From the NCBI RefSeq assembly GCF_040195635.1, contig NZ_JBEFTX010000019.1, positions 62,001 to 126,000 of the forward strand: a stretch of DNA of 64,000 nt, read 5' to 3'. Of this stretch, positions 46,506-55,659 are shown piece by piece. The notes beneath the pieces are model-generated. The model did no database searches. It was not told the DNA's origin and worked only from the letters and a program-made list of their open reading frames with translations. The stretch is from Thermasporomyces sp040195635. GTDB taxonomy: Bacteria > Actinomycetota > Actinomycetes > Propionibacteriales > Actinopolymorphaceae. The position numbers were made by a program, and so were the translations under genes. The first letter of the stretch is position 1, and every line of letters begins with the position of its first letter.

Positions 46506-46718
46506 ATGAGTAAGGCCGACAAGGCAAAGAGCAAGGTCAAGAAGATGAAGGGGATGGCCAAGGAGAAGGTTGGCCAGGCCACCCACAACGAACAAGCCCA
46601 AAAGGAAGGACGTTCGGAGCAGGCGGAAGCGCAGGCACGACAGGCCGGCGACAAGATGGGCGATGCCGCTCGCGACGTCAAGGAATCGGCGGAGCGGAAG
46701 TTCACCGACAGCGAGTGA
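46506..46718 (+). CDS. CsbD family stress protein
   Basis: A 70-residue, highly charged, helix-forming protein of the CsbD type, beginning MSKADKAKSKVKKMKGMAKE. Most residues are Lys, Glu, Ala, Gln or Asp with no cysteine and almost no hydrophobic core, as in this general-stress family, whose molecular role is unknown. The ATG at 46506 follows GGAGGGAGATCC. A strong hairpin lies 19 bases after the stop, so it is probably a monocistronic stress-induced transcript. Confidence 0.88.
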   Translation: MSKADKAKSKVKKMKGMAKEKVGQATHNEQAQKEGRSEQAEAQARQAGDKMGDAARDVKESAERKFTDSE

Positions 46719-46736
46719 GCCGACTTCTCCGAAACC

Positions 46737-46779
46737 GCGATCCCGTTGGGCCGGATGCGTCGGCCTGACGGGATCGCGC
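46737..46779 (+). terminator. Strong hairpin downstream of the CsbD gene
   Basis: CGCGATCCCGT pairs perfectly with ACGGGATCGCG, and inside it GGCCG pairs with CGGCC, giving an extended stem with a short loop 19 bases after the stop. No T-tract follows, which is normal for actinomycete terminators. Confidence 0.75.
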
Positions 46780-46941
46780 GGGTCGGGTCGCACGTCGGTG
46801 TCCGATCTGGCTGTCCCCACGAACGTGAATCTGTCCGTTACAGGTCCCTCCTCGAGCATGGCCTTGTGTCTTGGTCAACTCCACTGGTACGACGCATGCA
46901 CCGTGCGGAGAATCCAGCCGCCACCAGCTCGTGGAGGACCA

Positions 46942-48774
46942 ATGAGTCCGTCATCGAATGCCCACCACCCGGACCTCTCCCGGCGCCGGCTGCTCGAGAT
47001 CATCGGCCTGAGCGCGGCGGGCGCCAGCATCGTGGGCGCCTGCGGCGGCGACGGTGAGGGAGGGCGCGGGGCGGGCGGTGGCGGGACGGCGGAGTTCGTG
47101 GGCGCCTGGCCGTACCAGGTCCCGCCGAAGGGCCACTTCAACATCATGGCCGGCGTCACCGACGGCATTCTCGCCGGCAGCATCTACCAGGACCTCATCT
47201 TCCTGCCCGGCGGCATGTACTACTGGCAGGACAAGAAGTGGGAACGGCTGCTCGCCGACTCGTGGGCGTTCGACGCGGCGGCGAAGACGTTCACGCTCAC
47301 CATCAAGCCCGACCTCACCTGGAACGACGGCTCGCCACTCACCAGCAAGGACGTCATGACGACCTTCTGGTGCCGGCGGATCATGCGGCAGACCGAGTGG
47401 GGTTTCGTGACGTCGATGGAGGCGACCGACGAGCGCACGGTCGTGTTCACGATGAACAATCCGTCCAGCGTCGTCGAGCGGTACGTGCTGCGGGCGCCCA
47501 TCATGGCCGACGCGACCTACGGCCAGTTCGCGCAACGGGCCGAGGACCTCTTCGCGTCCGGCAAGGATCTCGACACCGACGAGGGCGGCACCCTGAACGA
47601 GGATCTCCAGGCCTACCGCCCGCAGGATCCCGAACGGGACGTGTTGACCAGCGGGCCGTTCAGATACGACTTCGCCAGCATCACCAACGCGCAGCTCACG
47701 CTCGTCAAGAACGACAAGGGTTTCGCCGCGGACAGGATCAAGTTCGACACGATCACGTTGTACGCCGGTGAGTCGGCGAGCCAGATCACCCCGCTGGTGT
47801 TGTCGAAGGAGGTCGACTACGCCACCCACGGGTTCGCGGTCGCGGAGGAGCAGCAGTTCGTCAAAAAGGGTGTCCGGGTCATCCGGCCGCCCGTCTATTC
47901 AGGTCCGGCCCTGCTGTTCAACCTCGACAAGCTGCCGGAGTTCAAGGACGTGCGGGTGCGGCGCGCCCTGGCACACGCGATCGACCGCAAGGCCAACGGG
48001 ACGTTCGCCCTCGGCAGGTCGGGTGTGGGCGTCGAGTCGATGACGGGCTTCTCCGACATCCTGGTTCCCGGCTGGCTGTCCGAGGAGGAGCAGGCCAAGC
48101 TCGACACCTATGCGTACGACCAGGCCAAGGCGGCGGCAATGCTCACCGACGCCGGTTGGAAGAAGGTCGGTGGGGCGTGGCAGAAACCGGACGGGACGAA
48201 GGCGAGCTACACGCTCGTGTTCCCGGCGGAGTGGGCCGACTGGTCGACCTCGGGCACCAACCTCGCGCGGCAACTGACGAAGTTCGGCATCGCCGTTCGT
48301 CCACGCGGCGTGACCGCCAACCAGCAACCGATCGACGTCGACAAGGGCGCGTTCGAGCTGGCGATCCAGGCGTGGGGATCGAGCCACCCGCACCCACACT
48401 TCTCGTTCGTCACCGATCTGTTCACGCACAACATCCCTATCGCGGCCAACCAGGGTGGCAAGGGAATCGCCTTCGAACTCACCCAGGACACCGACGCGTT
48501 CGGGCCGGTCGACCTCGAGAAGATCGTCAACGCCGCAGGGGAAGGGCTCGACGAGGCCGCGCAGAAGCAGAACGTGGCGACGGCCGCACTCGCGTTCAAC
48601 GAACTGCTCCCGATCATTCCGCTGTTCGAGAGGTACGGAAACAACCCGGCATTGGAGGGCACCCGGGTGAAGGGTTGGCCGGCCGACGACGATCCGATCC
48701 TGCAGAACTCGCCGTACGCCGACAACTTCGCCATCCTGGCGATGTTCACCGGGAAGCTGGCGCCTGCCAGCTGA
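46942..48774 (+). CDS. Orphan family-5 solute-binding lipoprotein
   Basis: A 610-residue extracellular solute-binding protein with a twin-arginine region (DLSRRRLLEIIGLSAAG) and a lipobox ending in VGAC near residue 34, followed by a Gly-rich linker. Internal family-5 landmarks include DLTWNDGSPLTSKDV, PIMADATYG and VRRALAHAIDRK. It is more divergent from the other binding proteins of the window than they are from each other, and lacks their NPYYWK segment. No permease or ATPase adjoins it; it may work with a transporter elsewhere. GGAGGACC precedes the ATG. It converges on a PhyH dioxygenase gene. Confidence 0.9.
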   Translation: MSPSSNAHHPDLSRRRLLEIIGLSAAGASIVGACGGDGEGGRGAGGGGTAEFVGAWPYQVPPKGHFNIMAGVTDGILAGSIYQDLIFLPGGMYYWQDKKWERLLADSWAFDAAAKTFTLTIKPDLTWNDGSPLTSKDVMTTFWCRRIMRQTEWGFVTSMEATDERTVVFTMNNPSSVVERYVLRAPIMADATYGQFAQRAEDLFASGKDLDTDEGGTLNEDLQAYRPQDPERDVLTSGPFRYDFASITNAQLTLVKNDKGFAADRIKFDTITLYAGESASQITPLVLSKEVDYATHGFAVAEEQQFVKKGVRVIRPPVYSGPALLFNLDKLPEFKDVRVRRALAHAIDRKANGTFALGRSGVGVESMTGFSDILVPGWLSEEEQAKLDTYAYDQAKAAAMLTDAGWKKVGGAWQKPDGTKASYTLVFPAEWADWSTSGTNLARQLTKFGIAVRPRGVTANQQPIDVDKGAFELAIQAWGSSHPHPHFSFVTDLFTHNIPIAANQGGKGIAFELTQDTDAFGPVDLEKIVNAAGEGLDEAAQKQNVATAALAFNELLPIIPLFERYGNNPALEGTRVKGWPADDDPILQNSPYADNFAILAMFTGKLAPAS

Positions 48775-48804
48775 GACACCAGCGCCCGGCACACGGTGCG
48801 AGTC

Positions 48805-49620
48805 TCAGCCGAGCGCGTCGTAGGTCATGCGGAGCTGACGTTGCCGCGCCGGATCTTCGCTGCGGGGGTAGAGATCCTGGTAGGCGTACCGACTCGAGCC
48901 GATGGGATAGGTGTCCGGTCCGGCCCAGATGCCGATGACGTTGCGTCGCGGTGTGGTGGATCGGTTCGCGCCGCCGCCGTGGAGGATGTTGACGTGGAAC
49001 AACACGGCCGACCCGGCCGGACAGGTGACCGTCCTGCGTTCCATGCCGGCGGGTAGGTCGGCCTCGTCGATGTCCTGGTCACCCACCGAGACGTTCTCGT
49101 CGACGAGCAGGTGACTGCCGGGGAGGACGACCGTCGCGCCGTTCTCCTCGGTCATGTCGTCGAGACACAGCATCGCCGTCAGCAGGTTGGCCGTGGAGTG
49201 GTAGAGGTACGGAAGGTCGCGGTGCCAGACGAACGCACTGCTCGCCTGGGGTTCCTTGTTGATGCACTTGTAGTTGTGGAAGTGGAACTCCCTGCTCTCG
49301 AACAGCGTCTCGAGCACGTCCAGCAGAGGTTCGTAGCGGATCAACCGCGCGAACACCGGATCGAAGAGCGGGAGTTCCATGATCAGCCGGACCGCCTTGC
49401 CCACCCGCTCGGCGTCCGGGCGGTCACCGCCGTCGCGGGCGTAGTCCCGTTCCAACTGCACATGCGAACGCAGGTGCGGCGGAACTCCGTCTGGGTCGTC
49501 GGTGATGCGATCGATCGCTTCGCGAAGTGTCGCGAGCGTCTTGTCATCGAGGCAGTCCTCGACCACCAGATAACCATCGCGTTCGTACGCGGCCTTCCAC
49601 ACGTCCGGCTGGTGTCTCAC
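48805..49620 (-). CDS. Phytanoyl-CoA dioxygenase (PhyH) family protein
   Basis: A 271-residue Fe(II)/2-oxoglutarate-dependent oxygenase of the PhyH type. The iron triad is His-X-Asp in VWHRDLPYLYH near residue 130 and a distal His in NILHGGGANR near residue 217; the Arg in that stretch and following residues would hold 2-oxoglutarate. VLPGSHL is the usual connecting motif. Members hydroxylate small metabolites, ectoine, or sugar and lipid moieties. It is the last gene of a probable five-gene operon with an epimerase, binding protein, cupin and oxidoreductase, 54 bases after the epimerase. GTG is the start. Confidence 0.88.
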   Translation of the reverse strand: MRHQPDVWKAAYERDGYLVVEDCLDDKTLATLREAIDRITDDPDGVPPHLRSHVQLERDYARDGGDRPDAERVGKAVRLIMELPLFDPVFARLIRYEPLLDVLETLFESREFHFHNYKCINKEPQASSAFVWHRDLPYLYHSTANLLTAMLCLDDMTEENGATVVLPGSHLLVDENVSVGDQDIDEADLPAGMERRTVTCPAGSAVLFHVNILHGGGANRSTTPRRNVIGIWAGPDTYPIGSSRYAYQDLYPRSEDPARQRQLRMTYDALG

Positions 49621-49674
49621 GGCCTTCGTCCCTCCTGTGTACGCAGGACCTCGAGCGTATAGAGCTTGACCTGT

Positions 49675-50532
49675 TCATTCGTAGTCCTGGGACCAGGATT
49701 CTCGCCACGACGGATGGCGAGGTTTCCAACCCAGCGACCTCGCGCGGGCATTGCTCGCCGCCCGTCCCTCTGCCCGCGCGGAGATGGAGGAGACGACACC
49801 CCCGGCGACAGCGACGAGGGCGGGTCCCCATTCGTCGACATGGGTCGCCGCGTCATCCACGACATTGACGACGCCACGAGGCCAGGTGAGCGCCGCAACC
49901 GTCGCATCGGTTGCATCCTCGACGTGGACGAAGCTCGTCCACGCCGTTGTCGCCACGACCTCACCCTCGCGGGCACGGCGGTGGAAGGCACCGCCCTCCG
50001 GGCTGTACCAGGTGCCGGGGCCGTAGAGCATGCCGTACCGCAGGACGACTCCGCGCCCGAGGCTGAGCACCGCCTCCTCCAGGGACTCGACTGACCCGAA
50101 GGCGGGCGACCCGTCCTCGGCGCGCGCCAGGGGCACAGTCTCGTCGGCGAGACCCTCGCCGGGCTCGTACGCCCAGGCGATGCTCTGCGCGATCATGTGG
50201 TCCACTCCGCAGGCGTGGGCGGCGGCGACGAGGTTGGCCGTCCCCTCGACCCGCAACCGGGCGTTGCCGCCGAAGTCGAACTCCGCGAGGTCGGTGAGTT
50301 CGTGGATGATCAGGTCTGGTCGCGACGTCTCCACCGCACGCGTCACGTCGGCAGGAACCAACGCGTCCATGAGGAGTGCGGTGGCACCACACGCCTCGAT
50401 CGAGGCTGTCCGTTCGGGCCGCCTGGTCGTCGCGAAGACGTCGTGACCGGCCCGGACGAGCCTGTCGACAATCCGTGCTCCCAGGACGCCGGTCCCGCCG
50501 GCGACAAGAACGCTCGATGCGCGACTGCTCAC
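49675..50532 (-). CDS. NAD-dependent epimerase/dehydratase family protein
   Basis: A 285-residue extended short-chain dehydrogenase. The nucleotide motif is VAGGTGVLGARIV near residue 10. AQSIAWAYEPG carries the Ser position, and the catalytic YxxxK motif is not clear: the region reads AFGSVESLEEAV, where Tyr and Lys would be expected. It may thus be an atypical reductase or an NAD-binding protein. RYGMLYGPGTWY is the substrate-loop segment. The ATG overlaps the stop of the binding-protein gene by four bases, so it is expressed with that gene. Confidence 0.85.
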   Translation of the reverse strand: MSSRASSVLVAGGTGVLGARIVDRLVRAGHDVFATTRRPERTASIEACGATALLMDALVPADVTRAVETSRPDLIIHELTDLAEFDFGGNARLRVEGTANLVAAAHACGVDHMIAQSIAWAYEPGEGLADETVPLARAEDGSPAFGSVESLEEAVLSLGRGVVLRYGMLYGPGTWYSPEGGAFHRRAREGEVVATTAWTSFVHVEDATDATVAALTWPRGVVNVVDDAATHVDEWGPALVAVAGGVVSSISARAEGRAASNARARSLGWKPRHPSWRESWSQDYE

Positions 50533-52493
50533 TCGATGAAGTATTGCTCAGGTCTCGTCAGGCCCGGCGTCAGGCATGTCACCGAGTCGCGCATCGACGC
50601 TGGTACGTTGCGGAAGTTGTTCTTGACCACGCCGTAGTTGTTGGCCGGAAGACTGATGCCGATCACGTTGAACATCTCGGCGTTGATCTCGAGGATCTTC
50701 TTCATCAGCGCGTGCTGGTCGGCCTCGTCCGGCGTCACCTGGATCTCGTCATAGAGCGACAGCGTCCGGGCGACGAGTTCGGGCGGTTTCTCGCCGGAGG
50801 CGCCACGGGTGTGGTACCACTCCCGCCACAGCGGCCCGGGGGTGATGGTTCCGTCGAGCGGGAGATACCACATGGGACGCAGAAGAACGTCGGCGTCATA
50901 GCCGAGCTCTCCCTCCCACATCGAGATGTCGAAGTCGTTGGCCTCGGAGCGTTCGAGCCACAGTGACCTGTCCTGGGCCTGCGGGCTGATGTCGACACCG
51001 ACCTTCTTCCAGTACGACTTCAACAGGTCGGCGACGTCCGCCCACTGCGGAGTCCACGAGGTGACGAACGTGATCTGTGCCGAGATCCGCCGGCCGTCGG
51101 GGCCGAGGCGGAAACCCGCCGAGTCCCGTTCGGTGTAGCCGGTCTTGTCAAGGATGCTGTCGGCGAGGGCCGGATCGTACTCCAGGTACTGCGTGGCAAG
51201 GCGCTCGTCGTAGAACACCGACTCCTTGCGGGGACTGGTCTGCCACGGTTCACCCTGCCGCTGGAAGACCACATCGATGATCTCCTGCCGGTTGATCGCG
51301 TGCGAAAGGCCGACGCGGAAGTCCCGCTGGTTGAAGATCTCGCGCTTGGCCGGGTCCTTGTGGGTGAGGTTGAACGCGATGACGGTCGTGTTCATCGACG
51401 TCGGAACGGTCTCGAAGAATCGGTAGTCGCCGTTCTGTCTGTTCTTGGCGAGAACGGGCTTGTTCCTCGGCTTGCCGATCGTGCGGTTCTGCATGTCGAT
51501 CTCGCCGTTCATCGCCTTCAACAGCATGACCTCGGCGTCGCCAAGGATCTCGTAGTTCACCCGGTCGATGTAGGGAAGCTGCCGGCCCTCGGTGTCGACC
51601 TTCCAGTAGTACGGATTCCGTTCGACGATGGCCCGTTGGCCGTCGCCGAGTGCGGTGATCGTGCGCCAGGCATAGACGGTGGGGCACTCGGGATTCATGT
51701 AGGTCTCGCCCGCACCGAGTCCGATGCAGGCCTTCGTTCCGAAGAGTTCCACCCAGTCGTCGGCGCCGGCCTCCTCGACGAGCGCGTCGACGTCGGGGTT
51801 GTAGGACTTGTGGAACTGTTGGAGATAGTGCTTCGGGAAGCGTACGAACGTACCGCTGCTGGACGCGTGCTTCTTGATGCACAGACCCTCCGGCCGCTCG
51901 AAGACGAACCTGACGGTGTGGTCGTCGACCTTCTCCGCCACCGACGGGTTCTTTGCCTCGATCGGTGTGATCTCCCGATTGTTCACCACGTCGTTCTGGT
52001 AGAAGACGATGTCGTCGGCGGTGAACGGCTCGCCGTCGGACCACTTCATTCCGGGCCGCAGGTGGAAGGTGTGCGTGGTGCCGTCAGCACTGCTCTCGTA
52101 GGACTCGGCGACGTTCGGGATGATCTTGGTGAAGTCAGGACTCCACCGCAGCAGGCCTTCGTAGCCGATCGTGCGGTCCATCCAGACCGCGTCGGCGACG
52201 CCGAGCAGGGCGGTGTGCCAGGTGCCGCCGTAGAAGCCGGGCCGCTCGACCGGTTCGATCACGAGTGGCTTGTCGGGGAGGCGTTCCTTCAGCGGGGGAA
52301 GATCGCCGTCCTTCACGAGCTTCGCCCACATGGGTGCCTCCTTCGCCCCCAGCTGGCCGTCACTTCCGGACGCTCGCCCATCCCCTTTCGGTGTGGTGGA
52401 GAGATCGCAGCCGGTCAAGGACAGAGTGAGAAGGGCGGCACCACCCAGACCAAGAAGTTCTCGTCTGGGCAGGCTTCCACGGTTCGTTGTCAT
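50529..52493 (-). CDS. Family-5 solute-binding lipoprotein in an enzyme operon
   Basis: A 654-residue binding protein close to the one of the complete importer at 16.3 kb. It has a twin-arginine leader (LPRRELLGLGGAA) and a lipobox ending LTGC. The LVKDGDLPPLKERLPDKPLV segment after the leader is shared with its paralogues. MKWSDGEPFTADD and NPYYWKVDTEGRQLPYIDR place it in the probable oligosaccharide-binding branch. No transport partners adjoin it. It lies 26 bases after the cupin gene and overlaps the epimerase gene by four bases, so its ligand is probably the substrate of the flanking enzymes. Confidence 0.92.
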   Translation of the reverse strand: MTTNRGSLPRRELLGLGGAALLTLSLTGCDLSTTPKGDGRASGSDGQLGAKEAPMWAKLVKDGDLPPLKERLPDKPLVIEPVERPGFYGGTWHTALLGVADAVWMDRTIGYEGLLRWSPDFTKIIPNVAESYESSADGTTHTFHLRPGMKWSDGEPFTADDIVFYQNDVVNNREITPIEAKNPSVAEKVDDHTVRFVFERPEGLCIKKHASSSGTFVRFPKHYLQQFHKSYNPDVDALVEEAGADDWVELFGTKACIGLGAGETYMNPECPTVYAWRTITALGDGQRAIVERNPYYWKVDTEGRQLPYIDRVNYEILGDAEVMLLKAMNGEIDMQNRTIGKPRNKPVLAKNRQNGDYRFFETVPTSMNTTVIAFNLTHKDPAKREIFNQRDFRVGLSHAINRQEIIDVVFQRQGEPWQTSPRKESVFYDERLATQYLEYDPALADSILDKTGYTERDSAGFRLGPDGRRISAQITFVTSWTPQWADVADLLKSYWKKVGVDISPQAQDRSLWLERSEANDFDISMWEGELGYDADVLLRPMWYLPLDGTITPGPLWREWYHTRGASGEKPPELVARTLSLYDEIQVTPDEADQHALMKKILEINAEMFNVIGISLPANNYGVVKNNFRNVPASMRDSVTCLTPGLTRPEQYFIE

Positions 52494-52519
52494 GGACTTC
52501 CCCCTATCGTGCTGGTGGG

Positions 52520-52888
52520 TCACTCCTCGCCGATGGTCTGCCTGTCGGCGGAGGAGAAGGAGATCACGAAGACGGCCTGCTGCTCGCCGACGTTGCGCGC
52601 GTTGTGGAAGGTGCCCTGCGGGATGCTGATCGTGTCGCCGGCCGACATCATGATCTTCTGGTCGTCCAGGCTGTGCTCGATCGTCCCCTGCAGGACGTGG
52701 AGGACCTCGTCGCAGTTGGGGTGGAAGTGCCGGGGATTCTCCATGCCTGGGTCGATGTAGCACCGACCCACCGTCATGGTGGTGGAGTTGCCGAGCTTCT
52801 CCGACACCATCCACACCAGCCGTCCCCAGCTGGTCTCCTCGATCGTGTGGTCGTCGGCGCGGCTGACCGCGGAGGTGGGATGCACCAT
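52520..52888 (-). CDS. Cupin domain protein
   Basis: A 122-residue single-domain cupin. Motif 1, PRHFHPNCDEVLHVLQG at about residues 52-68, provides two His and a Glu for metal binding; motif 2 is ISIPQGTFHNARN with the last His. Such small cupins are isomerases, oxygenases or ligand-binding proteins for sugars and sugar acids. The ATG overlaps the stop of the oxidoreductase gene by one base (TGATG), so the two are translationally coupled. Its strong conservation of metal residues implies catalytic activity, but the reaction is unknown. Confidence 0.9.
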   Translation of the reverse strand: MVHPTSAVSRADDHTIEETSWGRLVWMVSEKLGNSTTMTVGRCYIDPGMENPRHFHPNCDEVLHVLQGTIEHSLDDQKIMMSAGDTISIPQGTFHNARNVGEQQAVFVISFSSADRQTIGEE

Positions 52889-54018
52889 CAGTGACCTTCC
52901 TGCGAGGGAACGGATGTCGGATCGACCTCGGCGAGTGGCAGGTCCACCACCGTGCCGGGAGGAGTTCGCCGATACGCGTCGAAGAGCGTCATGATGGCCA
53001 GTGCGTCGTCCAGGGTCCCCTTGCTCGGCGGCGTCTTCGCCAGGACGCTCTCGCAGAAGTGCAGGACTTCTGGGACGTAGCCGAGGTAGAAGAGGTTCTT
53101 GTTGTACAGCTGCCCGAGGGAGAACTCCGGCTCCCAGGTCAGCGGTGCGGCCTCGTCGTCGACGACGTACGAACGCGACCGGCCGTACGCCAGCCGCCCT
53201 CCGCGCCGGTAGTAGGTGAGCCGAACGCCGTTGTCCACCACGACGTTGGTCCCGCGCCCGATGACCTCGACCCGCTCCAGCGGACTGGTCGCCGCACTGC
53301 CGCCCGCGAGATGCAGCGTACCGACCGCGCCGGAGGCGAACCGCAGCATCGCTGTGCTCGCACCGGCCACCGGTTCCCACTCGTGACTGAACCGCGTCAC
53401 TGGCCCCATGAGGTAGTTCAGAACGGCACCTGGATGGTAGATGTGGTCGAGGAACCCGATCATGTCGCGCGGATTGTCGCGCTTCTCCGGTGGCGGAAGC
53501 CCTTGCGGATAACGAACCAAGACCGAGGAGACGGGACCGAACTCCGGCGAGGAGATGATCGCCTTCGTCTTCTCCATCGCCGGAGTGAAGATCTTCTTCA
53601 ACCCCGTCATGACGAACCGGCCGGTGGCCGCCGAGGCCTCCTGCAGCTGACGAATCTCCGCTGTCGACGCGGCAGTTGGCTTCTCCATCCAGACGTGGGC
53701 GCCGGCCGCGAGACAGTCGAGGGCCAGCTGTGTCGCCTGGACGCGGCCGTCCTCGTGGTAGCTCGTCACGATGAAGACGGCTGCGGGCTGCTCGCGGGCG
53801 AGCATCTCGTGGTGGTCGGCGTACGCCTGTGGAGCACCGAACTGGCGGGCGTAGTCCCGCGCCCGCGACTCGTCGACGTCGCACACCGCCCGTAGGTCGA
53901 CAGGTGCGTACTGGAACGCCGGATAGACGTTGCGGTACGAGTGACCGCCCGCGCCGATGAACGCACACGGGATCCGTTCTTCGTACTCGAACTGGTACGT
54001 GATATCGCCTACGGGCAC
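52888..54018 (-). CDS. Gfo/Idh/MocA family oxidoreductase
   Basis: A 376-residue dehydrogenase with Rossmann motif CAFIGAGGHSYRNVYP and an intact catalytic EKP in HVWMEKPTAAS near residue 103. The C-terminal domain includes FLDHIYHPGAVLNYL with the conserved His. It is the first gene of the operon divergent from the MocR regulator. GTG 54018 was chosen because GAGGAG lies seven bases before it; the frame is open to 54060 but without a better signal. The substrate is probably the sugar, or sugar derivative, bound by the binding protein encoded two genes downstream. Confidence 0.92.
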   Translation of the reverse strand: MPVGDITYQFEYEERIPCAFIGAGGHSYRNVYPAFQYAPVDLRAVCDVDESRARDYARQFGAPQAYADHHEMLAREQPAAVFIVTSYHEDGRVQATQLALDCLAAGAHVWMEKPTAASTAEIRQLQEASAATGRFVMTGLKKIFTPAMEKTKAIISSPEFGPVSSVLVRYPQGLPPPEKRDNPRDMIGFLDHIYHPGAVLNYLMGPVTRFSHEWEPVAGASTAMLRFASGAVGTLHLAGGSAATSPLERVEVIGRGTNVVVDNGVRLTYYRRGGRLAYGRSRSYVVDDEAAPLTWEPEFSLGQLYNKNLFYLGYVPEVLHFCESVLAKTPPSKGTLDDALAIMTLFDAYRRTPPGTVVDLPLAEVDPTSVPSQEGH

Positions 54019-54073
54019 GTTCGCTCCTCGCTGGCCGGCCGGGGATCGCCCGTGGCCCACTCCTCGTCATCGC

Positions 54074-54101
54074 CCATTGGCTTGCGGCACACAGCCAATG
54101 G
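54074..54101. promoter_or_regulatory. Inverted repeat CCATTGGCT/AGCCAATGG, probable MocR operator
   Basis: Two perfect nine-base arms separated by ten bases lie between the oxidoreductase operon and the divergent mocR gene, 56 bases upstream of the operon start codon. Related words, TAGCCAAAT at 54157 and GACCAATTGGCC inside the start of mocR, occur nearby. This suits a dimeric MocR regulator controlling both directions. Confidence 0.65.
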
Positions 54102-54130
54102 AGGCGACGTATGCCATGCGGACCCTCAGG

Positions 54131-54160
54131 TTGACGACTTCGGCCCGGCGAAGCTATAGC
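54131..54160 (+). promoter_or_regulatory. Candidate sigma-70-type promoter for mocR
   Basis: TTGACG at 54131-54136 and TATAGC at 54155-54160 are 18 bases apart, a good housekeeping promoter for this GC content. The start codon lies 33 bases after the -10 box, and the proposed MocR operator is just upstream. Confidence 0.55.
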
Positions 54161-54192
54161 CAAATCCGAGAAATTGGACTTTCCTTGGGGCG

Positions 54193-55659
54193 ATGAGGTT
54201 TACGGCAGACCAATTGGCCGGGATGCTCCTCGAGTCGGGTGCCCGGCCCGGCCCGTTGCACCGGCGGCTGAGTGAAGGGCTCCGCGAGCTCATCGATCTT
54301 GGTGAGATCCCGCCCGAGTCGGTGCTGCCGTCGGAGCGCGCCCTGGCGAACGCGCTCTCGCTCAGTCGTACGACCGTCGTCGCCGCCTATCACACGCTCC
54401 GGCAGGAAGACCGCCTCGAACGCCGCCAGGGCAGCGGCACCCGGGTGACCGGATCAGGCCGCCCCGGGCATCGCGAAACCGTGTCCTCCCGGGCGCTTGT
54501 GGGCGACCACGCGGGCGCGCAGTTTCTGCACGGTCCGCTGCCCACCATGGACTTCTCGACCGCGGCCCTACCGTGCCTCGACCTGGTGCCCGAGGTGGCG
54601 GCGGGACTGACCCGGGCGGAGTACGACACCCTGACCGCCGGCTACCACGGTTACCAGCCGCGCGGGCTGCCGGCGTTGCGCGAACGGCTCGCGGCGGCGT
54701 ACTCCCAGCACGGCGTGCCGACCACCGCCGACCAGATCCTCATCACCAGTGGGGCGCAGCAGGCGCTCGAGCTCATCACCCACGGCTGCCTGCAGCCGGG
54801 CGACAGCGTGGTCACCGAGGCGCCGACCTACCGGGGCGCGCTGGAGGCGTTCAGGCTGGCCAACTGTCGGATCCGGTCGGTCCCGTGCGACGACAACGGC
54901 ATGGACGTCGAGCGCGTCGAGGATCTCCTCACCGAACGCCCGCCGCGGTTGATCTACGTCCAGTCGACCGTCCACAACCCGACCGGCATGGTCCTCGCCG
55001 ACGGCCGGCGGTGCCGCCTGGCCCGGCTCGCCGAGCGCCACCAGATCATCGTGGTCGACGACACCGCGCTCGCCGGCACGCTCATCGAGGGGTCGCCGCC
55101 GACACCGCTGGCCGGACTGAGTACGAGTGAGCGGATCCTCACGATCGGGTCGATGAGCAAGCTGTTCTGGAGCGGGCTTCGGCTCGGCTGGATCCGCGGC
55201 ACGGCCCAGGTCGTCTCGCGACTGGCGCAGGTGAAGGGCATGACCGATCTCGGCACGTCGCTCGTGAGCCAGCAGATCGCGATCCACCTGCTCGACCGGC
55301 TGCCGGACGCGCAGGCCACCCGCCGCCGCGAGCTCGTCGAGGGCCTGGCGGCGCTGACTGGCCTGCTGTGCGAACATCTGCCCGACTGGACATGGCGCAC
55401 GCCGCGCGGAGGCGCATCCCTCTGGGTGCGGATACCCACCGACTCGGTGACCAACTTCGCGCACTTCGCGGTGCGGTTCGGGGTGGCGATCCTTCCTGGT
55501 ACCGCGTTCTCTCCCGACAGCGTGACCGACGACCACACCCGGCTGCCGTACGCCCTTCCGCGCACCGCGATGGTGGCCGGCGTACAACGGCTCGCTCGGG
55601 CGTGGGATGGCTACGCTGAAGGTCATCGCGCCATCCCCACCGTGGCCGTCACCACCTGA
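54193..55659 (+). CDS. MocR/GntR-type regulator with aminotransferase domain
   Basis: A 488-residue fusion. Residues about 18-85 form a GntR winged helix (LPSERALANALSLSRTTVVAAYHTLRQEDRL). From about residue 115 a fold-type I aminotransferase-like domain follows with TSGAQQALELI, VDDTALAGTL and the PLP-binding Lys in SMSKLFWSGLRLGWIRG near residue 321. MocR proteins use PLP as a sensor of amines, amino acids or vitamins and usually do not catalyse transamination. Its partner operon appears carbohydrate-related, so an amino sugar signal is conceivable. It is divergent from the oxidoreductase operon across an operator-containing region. Confidence 0.93.
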   Translation: MRFTADQLAGMLLESGARPGPLHRRLSEGLRELIDLGEIPPESVLPSERALANALSLSRTTVVAAYHTLRQEDRLERRQGSGTRVTGSGRPGHRETVSSRALVGDHAGAQFLHGPLPTMDFSTAALPCLDLVPEVAAGLTRAEYDTLTAGYHGYQPRGLPALRERLAAAYSQHGVPTTADQILITSGAQQALELITHGCLQPGDSVVTEAPTYRGALEAFRLANCRIRSVPCDDNGMDVERVEDLLTERPPRLIYVQSTVHNPTGMVLADGRRCRLARLAERHQIIVVDDTALAGTLIEGSPPTPLAGLSTSERILTIGSMSKLFWSGLRLGWIRGTAQVVSRLAQVKGMTDLGTSLVSQQIAIHLLDRLPDAQATRRRELVEGLAALTGLLCEHLPDWTWRTPRGGASLWVRIPTDSVTNFAHFAVRFGVAILPGTAFSPDSVTDDHTRLPYALPRTAMVAGVQRLARAWDGYAEGHRAIPTVAVTT

